Under the pieces are notes generated by a model. That model ran no database searches. It was not told the origin of the DNA and saw only the letters and a list, made by a program, of their open reading frames with translations. The translations under genes were made by a program, and so were the position numbers. Below are positions 12,845 to 24,739 of a DNA stretch of 64,000 nucleotides, piece after piece. The stretch spans positions 1,488,001-1,552,000 of the forward strand of contig SPDT01000002.1 of NCBI GenBank assembly GCA_008477525.1, read 5' to 3'. Each line of letters starts with the position of its first letter. Position 1 is the stretch's first letter. The stretch comes from Hypomyces perniciosus. Its lineage: Eukaryota; Ascomycota; Sordariomycetes; Hypocreales; Hypocreaceae.

Positions 12845-14558
12845 CTCATTACACTCCTCCTCTCTCAGCAATGATTTTTACTCACCAACCGGCTCGCAAT
12901 ATCCATCAAATACGTCTACCCCGCACCCAATAACCGATGACGGCATCTATTTCGGGTCCCAAGATGTTCGCCATCGTCGTGCCCAGGGCTTTCGACAGGG
13001 TCCTCCGGGCATGGGCAACAACAGCATGAATCAGCAGTTCATGTACAGCGAATCCAACGGAAATAATACCAGTAGCCGCAGTAACAGCGTGTTTCACACC
13101 GCAAGCACAGGGTCTGAGACTGTCTCGGCATACAGTACCGCCCCAAGCTCATTTGGACACATTGACCCCACTCAGGTCTTCCAGACAGATTCTCAGGTTG
13201 CTTCGCCCGTTCTGTCCATGCAGCAAGGAAACATGCTCGGCTTCGGGGGAGATTCTGATGAAGACGACGGCAACGTCTTCCTAGACCGAAACATGGGCAT
13301 TCACGGCGACTTTTCGTCCACGGTCGACGAGGCCGGATCCTTGGGCTGGGATGCCTCTCTTCCTGGTCAGTTCAGTACCCAGGCTGCTCGTTTCCCGGGA
13401 GGCCCAACCCGTAAGCAAGTCCAGATTGGAGGTACTACCACTGATTACGTCGACAATAATGGCGACTGGGAAAACCATGGCTTGAGTCGATCTCACTCGC
13501 AGTCGATTAGACCTGGAAACGACAGAAGGCAGCCCAGGCTTCCTCGCAACTCATCCACACCCTCGCATCTAGCAACCAAGCACAGCGGATTCGAGCAATT
13601 GGCCCAGTCACTACCGAATTCACCGGGTGCTGAGGCTACCGGAACCATGTCGGGCTTCTCTTCAGTCGCACCTAGCAGGCCTTCTTCACCACCGCCAATT
13701 TCCAAGCATGGATCCTCGACCAATTTGCAGGCAGCAGCTAATGGGAGCCAAGGAGACAGTAATACGCCAACCACCTGCACCAACTGCTTTACCCAAACGA
13801 CACCATTATGGAGGCGGAACCCTGAGGGTCAGCCCTTGTGCAATGCCTGTGGCCTCTTCTTGAAACTCCACGGCGTTGTAAGGCCTTTGAGCTTGAAGAC
13901 TGATGTCATCAAGAAAAGGAACCGAGGTTCCGGTGCCAACCTCCCTGTTGGAGGCTCAAGGAAGAAGGGTTCAAACGCAAACTCGGCTGCCGCCTCCCGG
14001 AAGAACTCGGCCTTATCCATGTCCACGATGGTTATCAATCACCAAGCTGTCACACCTCCTTCAACAAGCCGTCCTGCCAGCAGCAAGGAGGCCGAAAGCC
14101 CTGGAAGTGGAGCCAACACCGCTGGTAGCACACCTAATAGTCAGTATGGAGGTGCTGGGGGGACGACTACTGTCATGGGGGGGAAGGGCGTGGTGCCAAT
14201 TGCCGCTGCGCCGCTAAAGACGGCCCCAGGACCTGGAGCGTCAGCGTCATCCATGGCCCGACCCTCTACCGCATCATCGAAACGGCAACGCAGACACAGC
14301 AAGAGTGAAGGCATGGGGTCATTATCAGCCATGGATATCGATGCCCCCGGCGATGTCAACCCTGCTCGACCTCTGGGCCCGACTCCTAGCATGCCTTCTA
14401 TTTCAAGCACAATGATGTCCAATGGCTTCTCCACGGGGCAGCGCTCTATGATGGGATCAAGCATGGTGTCCTTGGGTGGCAACCAATCCAACCTCGCCAA
14501 TGGCACTAACAGCACGTCTGGACCTCAAGAATGGGAATGGCTGACAATGAGTCTTTGA
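11333..14558 (+). CDS. areA: GATA transcription factor AreA/NIT2, nitrogen regulator
   Basis: Predicted 960 aa in three exons: 11333-11754, 11955-12345 and 12489-14558. Introns are 200 nt (GTACAT..CACAG) and 143 nt (GTGAGT..TTTAG); phases agree. Around residues 100-126 the protein has the AreA N-terminal motif [20 protein letters not shown] followed by TWRMM. The single GATA zinc finger is C-x2-C-x17-C-x2-C with cysteines near 701, 704, 722 and 725 ([12 protein letters not shown]...[14 protein letters not shown]), followed by the basic tail [11 protein letters not shown]. The C-terminus EWEWLTMSL is the short tail that in Aspergillus and Neurospora takes part in NmrA control. AreA activates genes for secondary nitrogen sources when preferred nitrogen is scarce. 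A long Asn run lies in exon 3. The start ATG at 11333 is the first in frame with family-like residues; a slightly later Met is possible. Identity is firm. Confidence 0.96.
12791..12845 (+). repeat. (AAC)n microsatellite coding for poly-Asn in areA
   Basis: Near-pure AAC repeat encoding about 18 asparagines broken by one serine (AGC). It lies between the N-terminal AreA domain and the zinc finger, in a region expected to be disordered. Being a perfect trinucleotide array it should vary in length without frameshift. Confidence 0.9.
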
Positions 14559-15863
14559 AAGCCTCGTTACACGAGGTTAGGCGCATGGATTTGCCAGAGC
14601 TATTGTGGCTTCTATTACGAGTATGGCGGTGCGGCGCGGGAACGCCGTTTGCTTTGGTTCATAGAACGCATCACAGGGTAATTTACCCGGGGAGTTAATG
14701 GTTACGCAACGACGAGCCCATGAGTTTGTCTGGGATTTAGGATTAAAGAATAGTTGGGAGGAATTCGGGGTTATTGAAACGGCATCTTCGCGGCGTGTGG
14801 GTTCAAGCAATGATACCTCAGTCTGTTTTTCTGTTTCTGGGCACGGGCTATTTCAGTTTGATGTTGATACATACATGGGTTGAATCACAAGAGGAATGTC
14901 TTCAAAGCCTAGGACGACTCGGCCAACGACCTGATTTAGAATGGTTTTTTTCTTTTTGGATACTTGGAGCTGTCCGGAGAGACTTCTCGGAGGCAGATTC
15001 TTCCTTGATACGTACCTTTTGTTTTACGGGATGAATTGCATACAGTTGGATGGGTTTAATGAGGCGCTCTCCAGTTTACACCCCCGGTGTCGCTGGGTGG
15101 TTTTTGCGATGGGTTTTATGCGATCAAGAGGCAAGCAACTATGGGGAGATGACGGCGTGAAAAGTGGTTTTTTCTTCTTCCTCTGCAAACTACGATAGGG
15201 TTTATTTGTTTTAGGTTGACTGTAAATAGAACGGGAAAGGGAAGGGCGAGATTACACTCTCCTAAGGCATTATTGGTAGCTTCTCTCTTTGTCAGAAGGC
15301 GAATTAATTGAAAGATAAGAAATTACTTGATTCTTTCCTTCCGGGTTGTGAATATCTGCGCTTGGTTGTTTGCTCTAGGACTCTCTAATCGGGACAAGTC
15401 AAAAGAGTTTTTTCTACGGCAGCAGCCCCAATAGGGAAACCAGAACCAGAAACTTTGCAGCAAAAATTTACACATTGAATTGTCTACCCGTTATTCCTAT
15501 ACATTGCTAGAAACCCTCGGTCCCAGGGAGGGATGCAAAACATCATCGGTCTTCATCTACAACATAAAAGACCAACCCTTTCTTCATCCCTCTTTCAACT
15601 CCAACCGAATGACCAGACGAAAACATGCAAAAGGGGGGGGAACAGGGAGACCTCATTAAAAAAGGCGTAGAAGTTGTACTTGTCAGCAGGCTTGTTAAAG
15701 GCATACCAGAAACAAGCAAGTGATGGCGAGAGAAGAAAAAACGAAGCCCACATATACACGGGGGCTCTCCTTTGCACGGCAAATATTCATGCCAGTATCA
15801 ATACATTGCCCGACTGCGGATTGCAAACCTGCGGTAATCACGACCGCGCCACAATGGTTTACT
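14559..15863. other. Convergent 3' region between areA and dbf2
   Basis: 1.3 kb between two converging stop codons. No gene recognised. T-rich and TTTCTT-rich stretches (for example 14944-14960 and 15170-15185) fit 3' untranslated regions and poly(A) signals. An areA 3' UTR of several hundred bases would be usual, since mRNA stability control acts there in Aspergillus. Confidence 0.5.
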
Positions 15864-17993
15864 CTAGAGCATCGTTCCGAACGAATCGTCCGTAGGGATG
15901 CGCTTCCGCGGGCTGGGGCCGTCTTCGGTGGCCGGCTTGCGATGCCGGAACGTAAAGCCGACAAACAGGCTCTTGCTCATCTCTTCTTCGCGCTCAGCCA
16001 TGGACTCCAGCGCAGCTTGCTTGTCGTGCACCTCCTTGTACTTGGCCATGTCTGCCTCATTGCTAAAGTCGTCAAAATAGCCAGCATCTGTCTCCGAGTC
16101 CAGCTCGGGCACGAACGGCGCTCTGGTTTGTCGTAACGTCTCCCAATCGACTTCGGCGAAGTAGTGGTGGCTGAAGATGTCCTTAATATTGGAGAAGCGC
16201 CTAGATCGAGAGTTGATGCAGCTGTTCAGGTGAATGTTAGAGTCTTGTCCATCATCACAATACGGGAGGGTCAGAAACTCACGTTGTGATAAAGTTCCAC
16301 GTTCGGTTACTCAAGAAGTAGCTGGGATCCTCCCACACAGGTCTCTTGAGGACTTCCTTCCAGTGCTTAAGATTGCGCCACGTCTCGTCGGGAGTTGCGC
16401 CAGCGAAGGGCGGAAAGCCAGTCAGTGCCTCGAAAAGCATGCAACCCAAGCTCCAGTAATCTACTGTGAAGTCGTACTCCTCCCCTCTAAGGACTTCTGG
16501 TGCCATATAGTCGGGCGAGCCCACAATGGATTTGGCGTAGTTGACATCATTTTCGCGCATTGTCCGGTAGCTCTCACGACGCTCGGCCACGGTTCGCTGC
16601 TCGATCGGTTTTCCGAACGGCACAGGGGTCTCGGATGCTTGTTCTAGTTTTATCCGCATGGACTCGATCTTGGACGGTGCCAGGACACCAGCGGCAAGAC
16701 CAAAATCGGTCAACTTGACGTGGCCAGTCGAATCCACAAGGAAGTTCTCAGGCTTGAGGTCTCGGTGGATGTATCCAAGCTTATGAAGCGCATCGACAGC
16801 GCAGAACATCTCGGCAATGTAGAACCGGGCGTGTCGATTGGATAAAACCCCCGTGTTGTTAAGAAGGGTGCGGAAGTCGCCGCCTGGCACGTACTCCATG
16901 GCAAGATAGATATTCTTGTCATCTTGGAATGAGTACAGCAGCCGGACCAACCAGTCGCTATGGGCTGTTGTGAGAATGTCTCTCTCCGTCAGGACGTGTC
17001 GGACCTCGTCAAGTTTAAAGAGCAGCTTCTTGCTCATGACCTTCAAGGCGCACACCTCGCGAGTATCTTTCTTCTGGGCGAGGAATACCTGGCCGTAGCC
17101 ACCTTGGCCGACCTGGGTCAGAATCTGGAAATCACCCTGTCTAAGTCGGACTCGTCGCTTGCGGAGGTTGGCGCGCTCTCTGCCAGCGTACTTGGACCAC
17201 ATCTGTCGATGTGTTTCTTCGTCTGTCTCAGGCGGGGGTGGGACCTCGGTCTTGAAAGCAGCGAGGCGTTTCTGCCTTGACCCCACGTACGTCAGAAGAT
17301 CGAAGTAATAATCAAGGAAGTCTACAACGAAAAAAAGGTCAGCGACACATGGCCCAGAAAAGTAGATATAGACGGCGCATAGGCAGGATAGTCCTCACAA
17401 AGCTGGGTAACATTGACCATTCGGCGGACATTGGGTCTCTGGAGGATCTCGCGCTCCTCGGCCGTCAGACCACGAGATGTGTTAAACTTCTTGGTCGAGG
17501 TGAGAGGGCGCTCTCTGGTCTCGTAGAGCTGTTGTCGGGAGATTGCTGCATGACTGTGGTGCGGTTGGAGGTCATGGGCGGCGAGTCGAGGCACAGGTGG
17601 CGTGTTCTCCTGGCCCTGTCTCCTCAGGGGGCTTCCGGGAGACGATCCCTTGTGGATGACGCTGTCGTCGCCGTTGGGGTTGAACTCGTCCAAGGGCTGC
17701 GCATTGGTCTTGCCAGGTGCCAGCGGCGTGACGACACTCTGGGGGCGCGTCAACCTGACCGGCGCGTCAACCTGACCGGAATTGAGGTTCATAGCGCTGT
17801 CAAAGGCGGTGGGGAGATCGTGGGCGCCAGGGGGGATCGTCCGCTTGCTGGGGCTGCCCTGAGGCGTGCTCGGGGGGTTGATGAAGCTGTTGATGTTGAT
17901 ATTTTTAGTCGGAGTCGCAGGGCGAGGCGAGCCTTCGCCAGCCGCCATCTTGTCCTTGCTCCCAGGGAAGAAGCTGGACATGAAACTCGCCAT
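15864..17993 (-). CDS. dbf2: NDR/LATS-family protein kinase Dbf2 (SidB-like)
   Basis: Predicted 663 aa in three exons: 17993-17399, 17321-16283 and 16221-15864. Introns are 77 nt (GTGAGG..TTGTAG) and 61 nt (GTGAGT..AACAG). Splicing gives the NDR-type pre-kinase segment TQLYFLDYYFDLLTYVGSRQ. The kinase domain starts near residue 263: glycine loop GQGGYGQV (270-277), Lys292, HRDLKPEN (Asp386), DFG (Asp404), the long insert before the activation segment that marks NDR kinases, and SIVGSPDYMAPE (463-474). The C-terminal hydrophobic motif FVGFTF, with Thr635, matches Dbf2. Residues 1-190 are Pro/Ser-rich. In fungi Dbf2 with Mob1 is the terminal kinase of the septation initiation/mitotic exit network and controls septum formation and conidiation. 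The frame is open upstream to 18122, but MASFMSSFF at 17993 is the likely start. Confidence 0.95.
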
Positions 17994-18133
17994 GCTTGCG
18001 GTTGTCCGGACGTTGGCGTGGCTTCGAGAAGGGACGACGACAAAGGAGAATCGGACAAAGAAGAGACAATGCGCACGCACTGATGCTATAAAGAATAAGG
18101 CCACAGCCGCCTCTGCGCGCAATCTCGAAGCGT

Positions 18134-18191
18134 CGAGTCGAGTCGAGTCGAGTCGAGCCGAGTCGAGTCGAGCCGAGTCGAGTCAAGTCGA
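18134..18191. repeat. CGAGT pentanucleotide tandem repeat
   Basis: About eleven CGAGT/CGAGC units directly upstream of the dbf2 start, probably in its leader or promoter. The two variants alternate, which suggests unit slippage. Confidence 0.85.
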
Positions 18192-18286
18192 GACAAGAAA
18201 GGGTTGGGCTGCGAGATGCTGTAATGGCTGCTAGATGATGAGACAGACAGAAGACGGTCAGTGGAGGGAGAAGATACAGCAGCGCC

Positions 18287-18334
18287 AGAGGCAGAGGCAG
18301 AGGCAGAGGCAGAGGCAGAGGCAGAGGCAGAGGC
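18287..18334. repeat. AGAGGC hexanucleotide tandem repeat
   Basis: Eight AGAGGC units, about 300 bp upstream of the dbf2 start codon. Non-coding in the accepted gene models. Confidence 0.85.
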
Positions 18335-18608
18335 GGAGAGGGGAGGGTTAACTACTAACCGTGCTACTAAACAAACTTGCGTCTGCTTCGTAGAGAATGG
18401 ATGCGAAAGATGCAACAGACAGTTTCAGGCCCTTGGGCACTCAGACGCTATCATGTCCCATTGAAGGTCACTCCAGTATGGGGACAATAGCATGGAGCAT
18501 GGAGGTGGGATGTCGGAGAAATGGCGGCGTGCCAATTAGGGCCTAGACGGGCCCAAAGTCAACATGGTCGCAGCAGCAACACAGCCATTTTTGGCGGGGC
18601 AGACCCTC

Positions 18609-18655
18609 CAAAGCCCCCTCTAAAGGCCCCCTCAAAGGCCCCCTCAAAGGCCCCG
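18609..18655. repeat. Tandem AAAGGCCCCCTC repeat
   Basis: Four near-identical 12-13 bp units rich in C. They sit between the dbf2 promoter and the next gene. Confidence 0.75.
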
Positions 18656-19405
18656 TAGCTGGCGATAGCGCTCCCCTCCCTCCATCTCCATCAGCTTGTT
18701 TCAGCCACTATAAAAACCTCATTCTTGGATGCGGGCAACCGCCAGCAATTGCATTCCTGGCGAGCGAAATAAATTGCAACAACAAGAGTCATCTCCGAGG
18801 ATCCAATATGTATCTATCTGTCTGTGATCTAACATCAGGAGTGCAAGGGTGGGATGCACTATTTTTGTCTCCAATGTCCATCCATGTTGACGCCTCTCAT
18901 TCTTCATGTCGTCATTACGATCCCTACCTAGGTTGATATCAATACCACAGATATTTGTTTACATCTCGACGTCCAGGCAACGGTGTTGTCATCGATTACA
19001 GTCAGGTACAGACAGACACCCTCCTCCGATAGATGGAGTTTTGCAGTGTCCCTTCGTTTCGCCTCTCACTCTCGTCTGGTTCACCTCCTCTCTGCTCTCG
19101 AATCGTTGGCACTCAAAGGCTGAGGCGCTCAAAGAGATAGTATGAAAGATGGCACTCCAAAGAACAATTTCGCTTCATTGTAAACGTCTTTGTTTATACA
19201 GAGTACATGCAGAGATCATCATCTAAACAATGCGCTACTTTGAATAGTCACTCCGTAGAGAACAAGCACGGAAGTTTGCGCCGTCAGTCAATCACATCAC
19301 TACGACTGGTTCTATATTCTATAAAGAACCGAGTCTCGCTCAATAGAAATATTGGCAGCTGTTTCTCGCAACAGCAAGCCTGAAACATTTCTCTTCACCT
19401 CCAAT

Positions 19406-19413
19406 TTTATATA
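19406..19413 (+). promoter_or_regulatory. TATA-like box of the 2EXR gene
   Basis: TTTATATA lies 39 bp before the ATG at 19452. If it is used, transcription would start very near the start codon and the leader would be short. Assigned on sequence and spacing only. Confidence 0.4.
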
Positions 19414-19451
19414 CTGCTACTGTGGTGGCGCCTTGAATACAGGCCTTCATC

Positions 19452-20639
19452 ATGGTCCCAGAGTCGAATTCATCACAGCTGGGTCACGACGCAATCATGG
19501 TCCATAGTCCTCTACCTCTGCGCACGCAATCTGAGGACTTGGAAGATGTCTGCAACTTCAAACTCATGCAGCAAATTGTTAATTTATTAGAAACCATGGT
19601 GCAGAGACAAACCCTTCAAGACCAACGCATCGCAGAGCTTCATCGTCAACTCGTCGGCAACCAGCTCGCCACACCAGGCTTCCCTCAGTTCCAGTCCTTT
19701 CCTCCGGAGATTCGTTGTCACATCTGGAAAATGGCAATTCCTCGTCGTACGTTACGGCCATATCATCGCTTCCGGTCGCATTACGAGGGCTATCCCGAGG
19801 ACTGGGTGGATCATTGGCGTCTACCTCCACCCATCATTGCACAAGTCTGTCGCGAATCTCGCTCTGTTGCCCTTCAGCGAGGAGGTTTATTTTATCTATC
19901 CCATCGGTGGGGTAAATACTGGACGTGGTTCGATGGATCCCGAGACCTTCTGGATCTTTCAGGCCGTCGTCGCAAACGGTCCAGAGTACGTGGTGTGGGC
20001 AGTCTGGTGGACCAAGCCGATGTGATACTATTGCAATCAGACAATGTCGAAGACAAGTGGGTTTGTCGGTTGTTCAGACAAGATTCCTTTCGCCAAAGGG
20101 TGCGCACGATTTATCTGCAGACAGATGACACGCTCGCGGTGAATAGAGACATCTGGCATCCCCACGCAGTCGCTAGGCTCTTTGGCCAGGACTTGTTTGT
20201 CATGGTCGGGCTGGAGGACAAGGACCAAACCGACTGGTTGAGGGATATCCTCGGAATGAACATGGAAATCCACGAGGGACGCCATTTCGGCCCACAGCGC
20301 CAGGCCGATAAACTCGTGCTACTAGCGGAATCTATACGAGACCCTCTCAACCTAGAAGACTTCAACGACGCCAAGAAGTCTATCATGGAGGCATGGCTGT
20401 CACATGGTGGCACACAACCGCTGTCAGAAGATTGCTTCGATGATGAGGGCTCCATCAAGGAGACCAAACTATGGAGTGATCGAATGCCACATATACGGTT
20501 GGTCCAAAGCTTTGAGCGATGGGCCAAGCATCCTGAGTTGGACGTCTATGAAACGGACAGGGAAGAGGAGGAGAACGGTTATGACGACGAGGATGAGGCA
20601 CGTGGCAGCGGACTCCCAATCGAGAATCAGATGGGATAG
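19452..20639 (+). CDS. 2EXR domain-containing protein
   Basis: Single exon, 395 aa. A short helical, probably coiled-coil segment (about residues 38-68) precedes the 2EXR signature: FPQFQSFPPEIRCHIWKMAI (77-96), then PPIIAQVCRESRSVAL around 125-140. The two E-x-R elements give the domain its name. This family is large and expanded in filamentous ascomycetes, and members resemble F-box-like N-termini without proven function. The rest of the protein is charged; the last 30 residues are acidic (REEEENGYDDEDEA). No signal peptide or membrane segment is seen. The start is the first ATG after the TATA-like box; other in-frame Met codons occur at residue 16 and later. The domain call is firm; the role is unknown. 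Confidence 0.85.
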   Translation: MVPESNSSQLGHDAIMVHSPLPLRTQSEDLEDVCNFKLMQQIVNLLETMVQRQTLQDQRIAELHRQLVGNQLATPGFPQFQSFPPEIRCHIWKMAIPRRTLRPYHRFRSHYEGYPEDWVDHWRLPPPIIAQVCRESRSVALQRGGLFYLSHRWGKYWTWFDGSRDLLDLSGRRRKRSRVRGVGSLVDQADVILLQSDNVEDKWVCRLFRQDSFRQRVRTIYLQTDDTLAVNRDIWHPHAVARLFGQDLFVMVGLEDKDQTDWLRDILGMNMEIHEGRHFGPQRQADKLVLLAESIRDPLNLEDFNDAKKSIMEAWLSHGGTQPLSEDCFDDEGSIKETKLWSDRMPHIRLVQSFERWAKHPELDVYETDREEEENGYDDEDEARGSGLPIENQMG

Positions 20640-21180
20640 CGGCTATGAAGCATCAGGCTGGTAGTAGTCATTTGACGAGGCATTCTGTACGGAGGAGAAA
20701 GGACAAGGATATACGAAGTAAATGCAGAGATAATATGTGTTGTGTGAGCATGAGAAATCGGAATTACGAGGTATATCCCTCGCATCATAATTTATTTTAC
20801 GTACATGTGCACAGGAGTCGGAATAGAATTGTGAGAAAGAAGCGAATCTCGGAGCTGGCGAGGTCGCAAACAAGTGATGATTGGCCAGCCTAATTTTGTT
20901 GCAGGATCTAATCTTATCAATCTCCCCTCATCAGCCACAAGCCCGTTCCGGCATCACTTGACCAAACAGGACGCCGGTTTCATCATCCCAGAGACCTCTG
21001 ACCGCCTACTTCTTCTTCTTCTTCCCATTAATACAACTCGTATTCCATTTCTTGGCCGTCTTTATTTAAATCTCTCACCCTCGTAAGTATCTGCCAGTCT
21101 TTGGCACACACGCATATCCAGAGTTTCGTCATCTAGTCGTTATACAGTATCGCACGGTCGCTGCCTACTAGTTCAGGGCC
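20640..21180 (+). other. Intergenic between the 2EXR and CREG-like genes
   Basis: 541 bp, no gene. The right half should hold the CREG-like gene's promoter: TCTTCTTCTTCTTCCC pyrimidine tracts around 21008-21025 and a TTTATTTAAAT element near 21060, about 120 bp before the start codon. Confidence 0.45.
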
Positions 21181-21990
21181 ATGAAGCTCCTCAACGTTGT
21201 TGCGGGCCTCTCCGGCTTCGCCCGTGCTGTCGAGCTCACCTCACCCATCTTCGGAGGCGAAGTGGGCGCTCTTCGCGTCCCTACGAGCTATGAGTCCGCC
21301 GTCATGGGCCGCCGTATCCTGGCGCTGACCAAGCTTGGCACTTTGTCGACCGTCTTCCCCAGCTCCTCGTCCAACGGGCTGGATGGCGTTCCCATCGGAT
21401 TGATGGATTATATCGCCGACTGTGAGGATGAGGGCAACCCGACCATCCTGGCCATCAAGATCGCCACCAGCTTCAAGAACGTGCGCGCAGGATCCAACAT
21501 CACGCTGTCTTTGCAGTGGACTCCTCCGTACCCGCCCTCCAAGCGCATCTCGCTGCTCTCTCGCCTGTCTGCCTACATCCCCTTCGTGGGCCAGAAGCTT
21601 TACAACGAGGCACCCGAGTCCGTGCTTAACTCTGTGCCTGACACGGTGCCGTACTCAGCCGCTAACCTGCCGCGCTTCTCGCTGATCGGGTATCTGGAGC
21701 CTATCAACGCCGACCTCAAGGAGGCGGTGCGGCTGGCCGGGTGTTACACTACGAAGCATCACGACGCGAAGTACTGGCTGCCTGGCAACCCTGTCCATAC
21801 CAGTGAGTGGATGAGGCTGGTGGTCACAAAGGTGTATTGGATCGGCGGGTTTGGCGACAGGGCGTACATCGGATGGATCCCGCTCGAGGAGTGGAAGAAG
21901 GTGAAGAAGGAGGAGTGGCAGGGCATTCAGTTGCCTGGCGAGAAGAAGGACTGGAGTGAATGGAGTATTGACCAGGCTGGCGAGCTGTAA
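21181..21990 (+). CDS. Secreted CREG-like protein (FMN-binding split-barrel fold)
   Basis: Single exon, 269 aa. It begins with a signal peptide (MKLLNVVAGLSGFARA, cleavage probably before VELTSP). The body matches CREG/pyridoxamine phosphate oxidase-like barrel proteins: a YESAVMGRRIL helix start, LGTLSTVFP, DGVPIGLMDYIADCEDEGNP, then the strand ILAIKIATSFKN and a segment NITLSLQW. Near the end is a DAKYWLPGNPVHTSEWMRLVV stretch and KVYWIGGFGDRAYIGWIP, characteristic of fungal CREG-type proteins. Human CREG1 is a secreted/lysosomal glycoprotein lacking FMN activity; fungal members are usually annotated only as oxidase-like. NIT at about 107 is one N-glycosylation sequon. There is no membrane anchor, so the product is expected to be secreted or vacuolar. 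Function is inferred from fold only. Confidence 0.87.
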   Translation: MKLLNVVAGLSGFARAVELTSPIFGGEVGALRVPTSYESAVMGRRILALTKLGTLSTVFPSSSSNGLDGVPIGLMDYIADCEDEGNPTILAIKIATSFKNVRAGSNITLSLQWTPPYPPSKRISLLSRLSAYIPFVGQKLYNEAPESVLNSVPDTVPYSAANLPRFSLIGYLEPINADLKEAVRLAGCYTTKHHDAKYWLPGNPVHTSEWMRLVVTKVYWIGGFGDRAYIGWIPLEEWKKVKKEEWQGIQLPGEKKDWSEWSIDQAGEL

Positions 21991-24739
21991 AGCCGCCGAC
22001 CATCAAGACGTGCTGTCGAAGCCTCGCCGCCGGGACACGTCTGCACGCTCATTTGTTCTTTCTGCTGATCTCGCTCATTTCGGAATATTGTGGTGGAACT
22101 TTTGTTGAGATAGTACGTGTCAATTCTGGTTGACTGGTTTCCTGCAGAGAGCCAAGGTCTTGCTTGCTTGCTTGCTTGGTAGGCAACCCTTGTGTAACAA
22201 TCAACAGAACTCAATGTCCGAGCTACTATTTTATGTCCTGCACATTTTCAGGGAAGGTGGTAGGCTCTAATGCATGGCCGCATGCATGCAAGATTCCCCA
22301 ATATGCACAGATATCACTGCATATTCCGAGACTGTGACGACAGCCACACATATGATGGTTGCTGAGTGGAGGACACGAGAGGCCCGAGCAAAGAGGCTGC
22401 ATTATGCATATCGACAAGCCAACGAAGCTGGTTAATTTGACTAATACAAATGCAGCCGACTTATTATTTAGTAGTGTATTAAAAGTGATTGGAGCATTTC
22501 CGAGGGTCACGAGCGAACGAATAGCAAGTCGGACGTAGTATTATTATTTTTTATAGGGTAACCACGAAGTTGAGTACGAAGTATGGATGAATGATGGAGA
22601 GACTGCATCTGGTATGTCAAACAGCCCTGCATGATGGGTTTTGTGTCTATTCACTCGTCTTGCTTTGTTCTCAAGCAATCTACCCTTTGCCGGAGACATT
22701 TCTGTTTCCCCTTGGTCTTCTCACTTTGTTTTGGGTTGCAAAAAAAAAAAAAAATGCAAATACTAATCGTCGGGCGGGCAACTAGCGGCTGACAGCAGCA
22801 AATGCGAAATTCCGAACATGGACCAGGGACGTTCCGATGATGTGTTGTTATTCAGGCTGTTGCGTATTCGATATTGTTGTTTATTTTTGTTTGTCCTGTG
22901 AGGCTGTCGCGTGGCGTCTTGCGTCTTTTCACTGGGCTCTTGTTGGTCTGAATGGGATTAGGATTGGATTGGATGTCTTCACCGCTTCGCGTCCACTGCC
23001 AAGAGAGAAGAGGCGCCAGCAGAGCGGAACCTTACAGAACGGACTCCGCTGCTCCGAAGAGCTGATACCAGCACTCCGTACGAAGTACTCCGTAGTACTT
23101 CGTACTGCTACTAATACTACGGTTACTTTAGATATACATAGATTGCATGCATCAGGGTCTTTCGGCTACGTGCCATCAAATCATTTACGGAGTACAGGAA
23201 ACCTCCCCGGATATTATATGCACAATAAACTATTTCGTAGTACTTCGTATTATTGCTTCGTATGTATTATCGTAATCGGCGCCCGGAGAGTATCGTGGTT
23301 TAATTACCTAGTACGAAGTGCTATTAGCAAGTGCCCTATTCTAGCTTCTCTCGTAAAGTGGCGACGTAAGCTATCATTATCATTATCATTATCATGCCTC
23401 CCTCATCCAGTCGCAGAGTAATACCACGGAGCTACTAGCTGATCATTAGTCAGGACGAATAGTCACAACCAAGCATCGGCTTATTTACTCATTTTCGTTG
23501 GGCTCCAAATTTGCCTCTCGTTTCCCTTCTCTTGGATGGTGACATGATGCCACCACTACCCAACCACCAGTCTCGGAAACACATGCAACATCTCGGCCGG
23601 CTGGACTCGCTCGCTGCAACATGCCAAAACATGTCGATATCCAGCCAACCAGCTGCATTCTGGAGGGCACCACAAGCCCATACGCACTGCAACGGGGTGG
23701 CCGCAGCCACATCGTGACATGAGAAGAGCCTTCACCCAAGCATGACACACGTTGCTGGTAGTGTAGGAGTAACTTCCCACTGTCATTAACGGTAGAAGAT
23801 ACGGAGTACCTTTTCCAGTAATGGCGTCGCCCCAGCTACCTGTGCTGTGGCTTTGTCCTCCGTCCCGAAAAGGAACCCTCGCACACCCCCTCCCAACTCA
23901 ATTTACCGTACCGGGTTTGCTTGCTTTGTGGCCGCAGACAGCGCCCCTGCTGCTGATTAAGACCGTCGACACAGCACAGTGCACTGCATGCACTATAGCG
24001 GACTGCACGATGGCCTACAGTGGTTGAGTGGACGCTTGACCTCTGCTGGCCGCTGTCATAATTACGGAACCCCCCTTCAGGGCCTAAGCCAATCTCGCCC
24101 GCGCCGCCCGTAGATCGATCGCATAGTAGTACTCCGTAGCAGTAGTAGCACTACTAATATTATTAATAGCCTGTAACCGCGTAGGGACGACAGCCTCTAG
24201 GCTCTCTCTAGGCTCTCTCTAGGCTCTCTAGGCTCTAAGGGAACCTTCGCAACACACCCACCGGACGCCTAAACGTCCCGTCCGCTCCTTGTCACACCAC
24301 CAGACAGACTAGACCAATCCGTTCCGGCCTCCCATTGTGCTTGTCAGCACCTCAGCCAAAACCTGCCATCCTCAACGGCGTCAGAACGACATCGCCCACA
24401 TCGCCTCCTCGTCGCCCCTAGAGCGATCGTCTCGTCTGCAGCGCGTCGCCCTAGCTCTGCAGCCAAACGCACGTCGCTCCACGCTGTCGCACACTGCCCG
24501 AGGCCGAGGCGTAACCCGGGTCCATCGGGAAAATACTAGATACAGCACACGCACAACTCCCATTCCATCTTCCTTGATTGCTCGGACCCAACAGCCTCCT
24601 CCTAGCCGCCCCCCCTCCTCTCGCCTCATCTTCGCCTGGCGTCGCACGATACCTGGCCGCTCGATTGCCCTCCTCTCCTCTCCTGCACCTCCTCTCTCGC
24701 CGGAATATACGGGATGGCGCCTTACCTCTCAACTGAGAG
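21991..24739. other. Gene-free region before SRB8
   Basis: 2.7 kb with no supportable gene. Contents are short repeats: TTGC units at 22157-22172, a poly(A) of 14 at 22741-22754, ATTATC units at 23370-23393, AGGCTCTCTCT units at 24191-24238, and a dense TACGAAGTA/TACTCCGTA cluster at 23073-23107. The last 300 bp is C-rich with CCTCCTCT tracts, as is common in promoters and leaders of fungal housekeeping genes. Confidence 0.5.
24191..24238. repeat. Tandem AGGCTCTCTCT repeat
   Basis: Four units of TAGGCTCTCTC with slight length differences in the probable SRB8 promoter. Non-coding. Confidence 0.75.

Larger units (their letters stand above)
17994..19405. other. Intergenic between divergent dbf2 and the 2EXR gene
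   Basis: This holds the promoter and leader of dbf2 on its left and the promoter of the 2EXR gene on its right. No gene seen. It contains three simple tandem repeats, listed separately, and short TACTCCGTA-type motifs (for example near 19250). Confidence 0.5.

Noticed and set aside
17277..18083. Plus-strand 268-codon open frame
   Set aside because: Antisense to dbf2 exon 1 and its intron; Arg/Gly-rich shadow with no domain.
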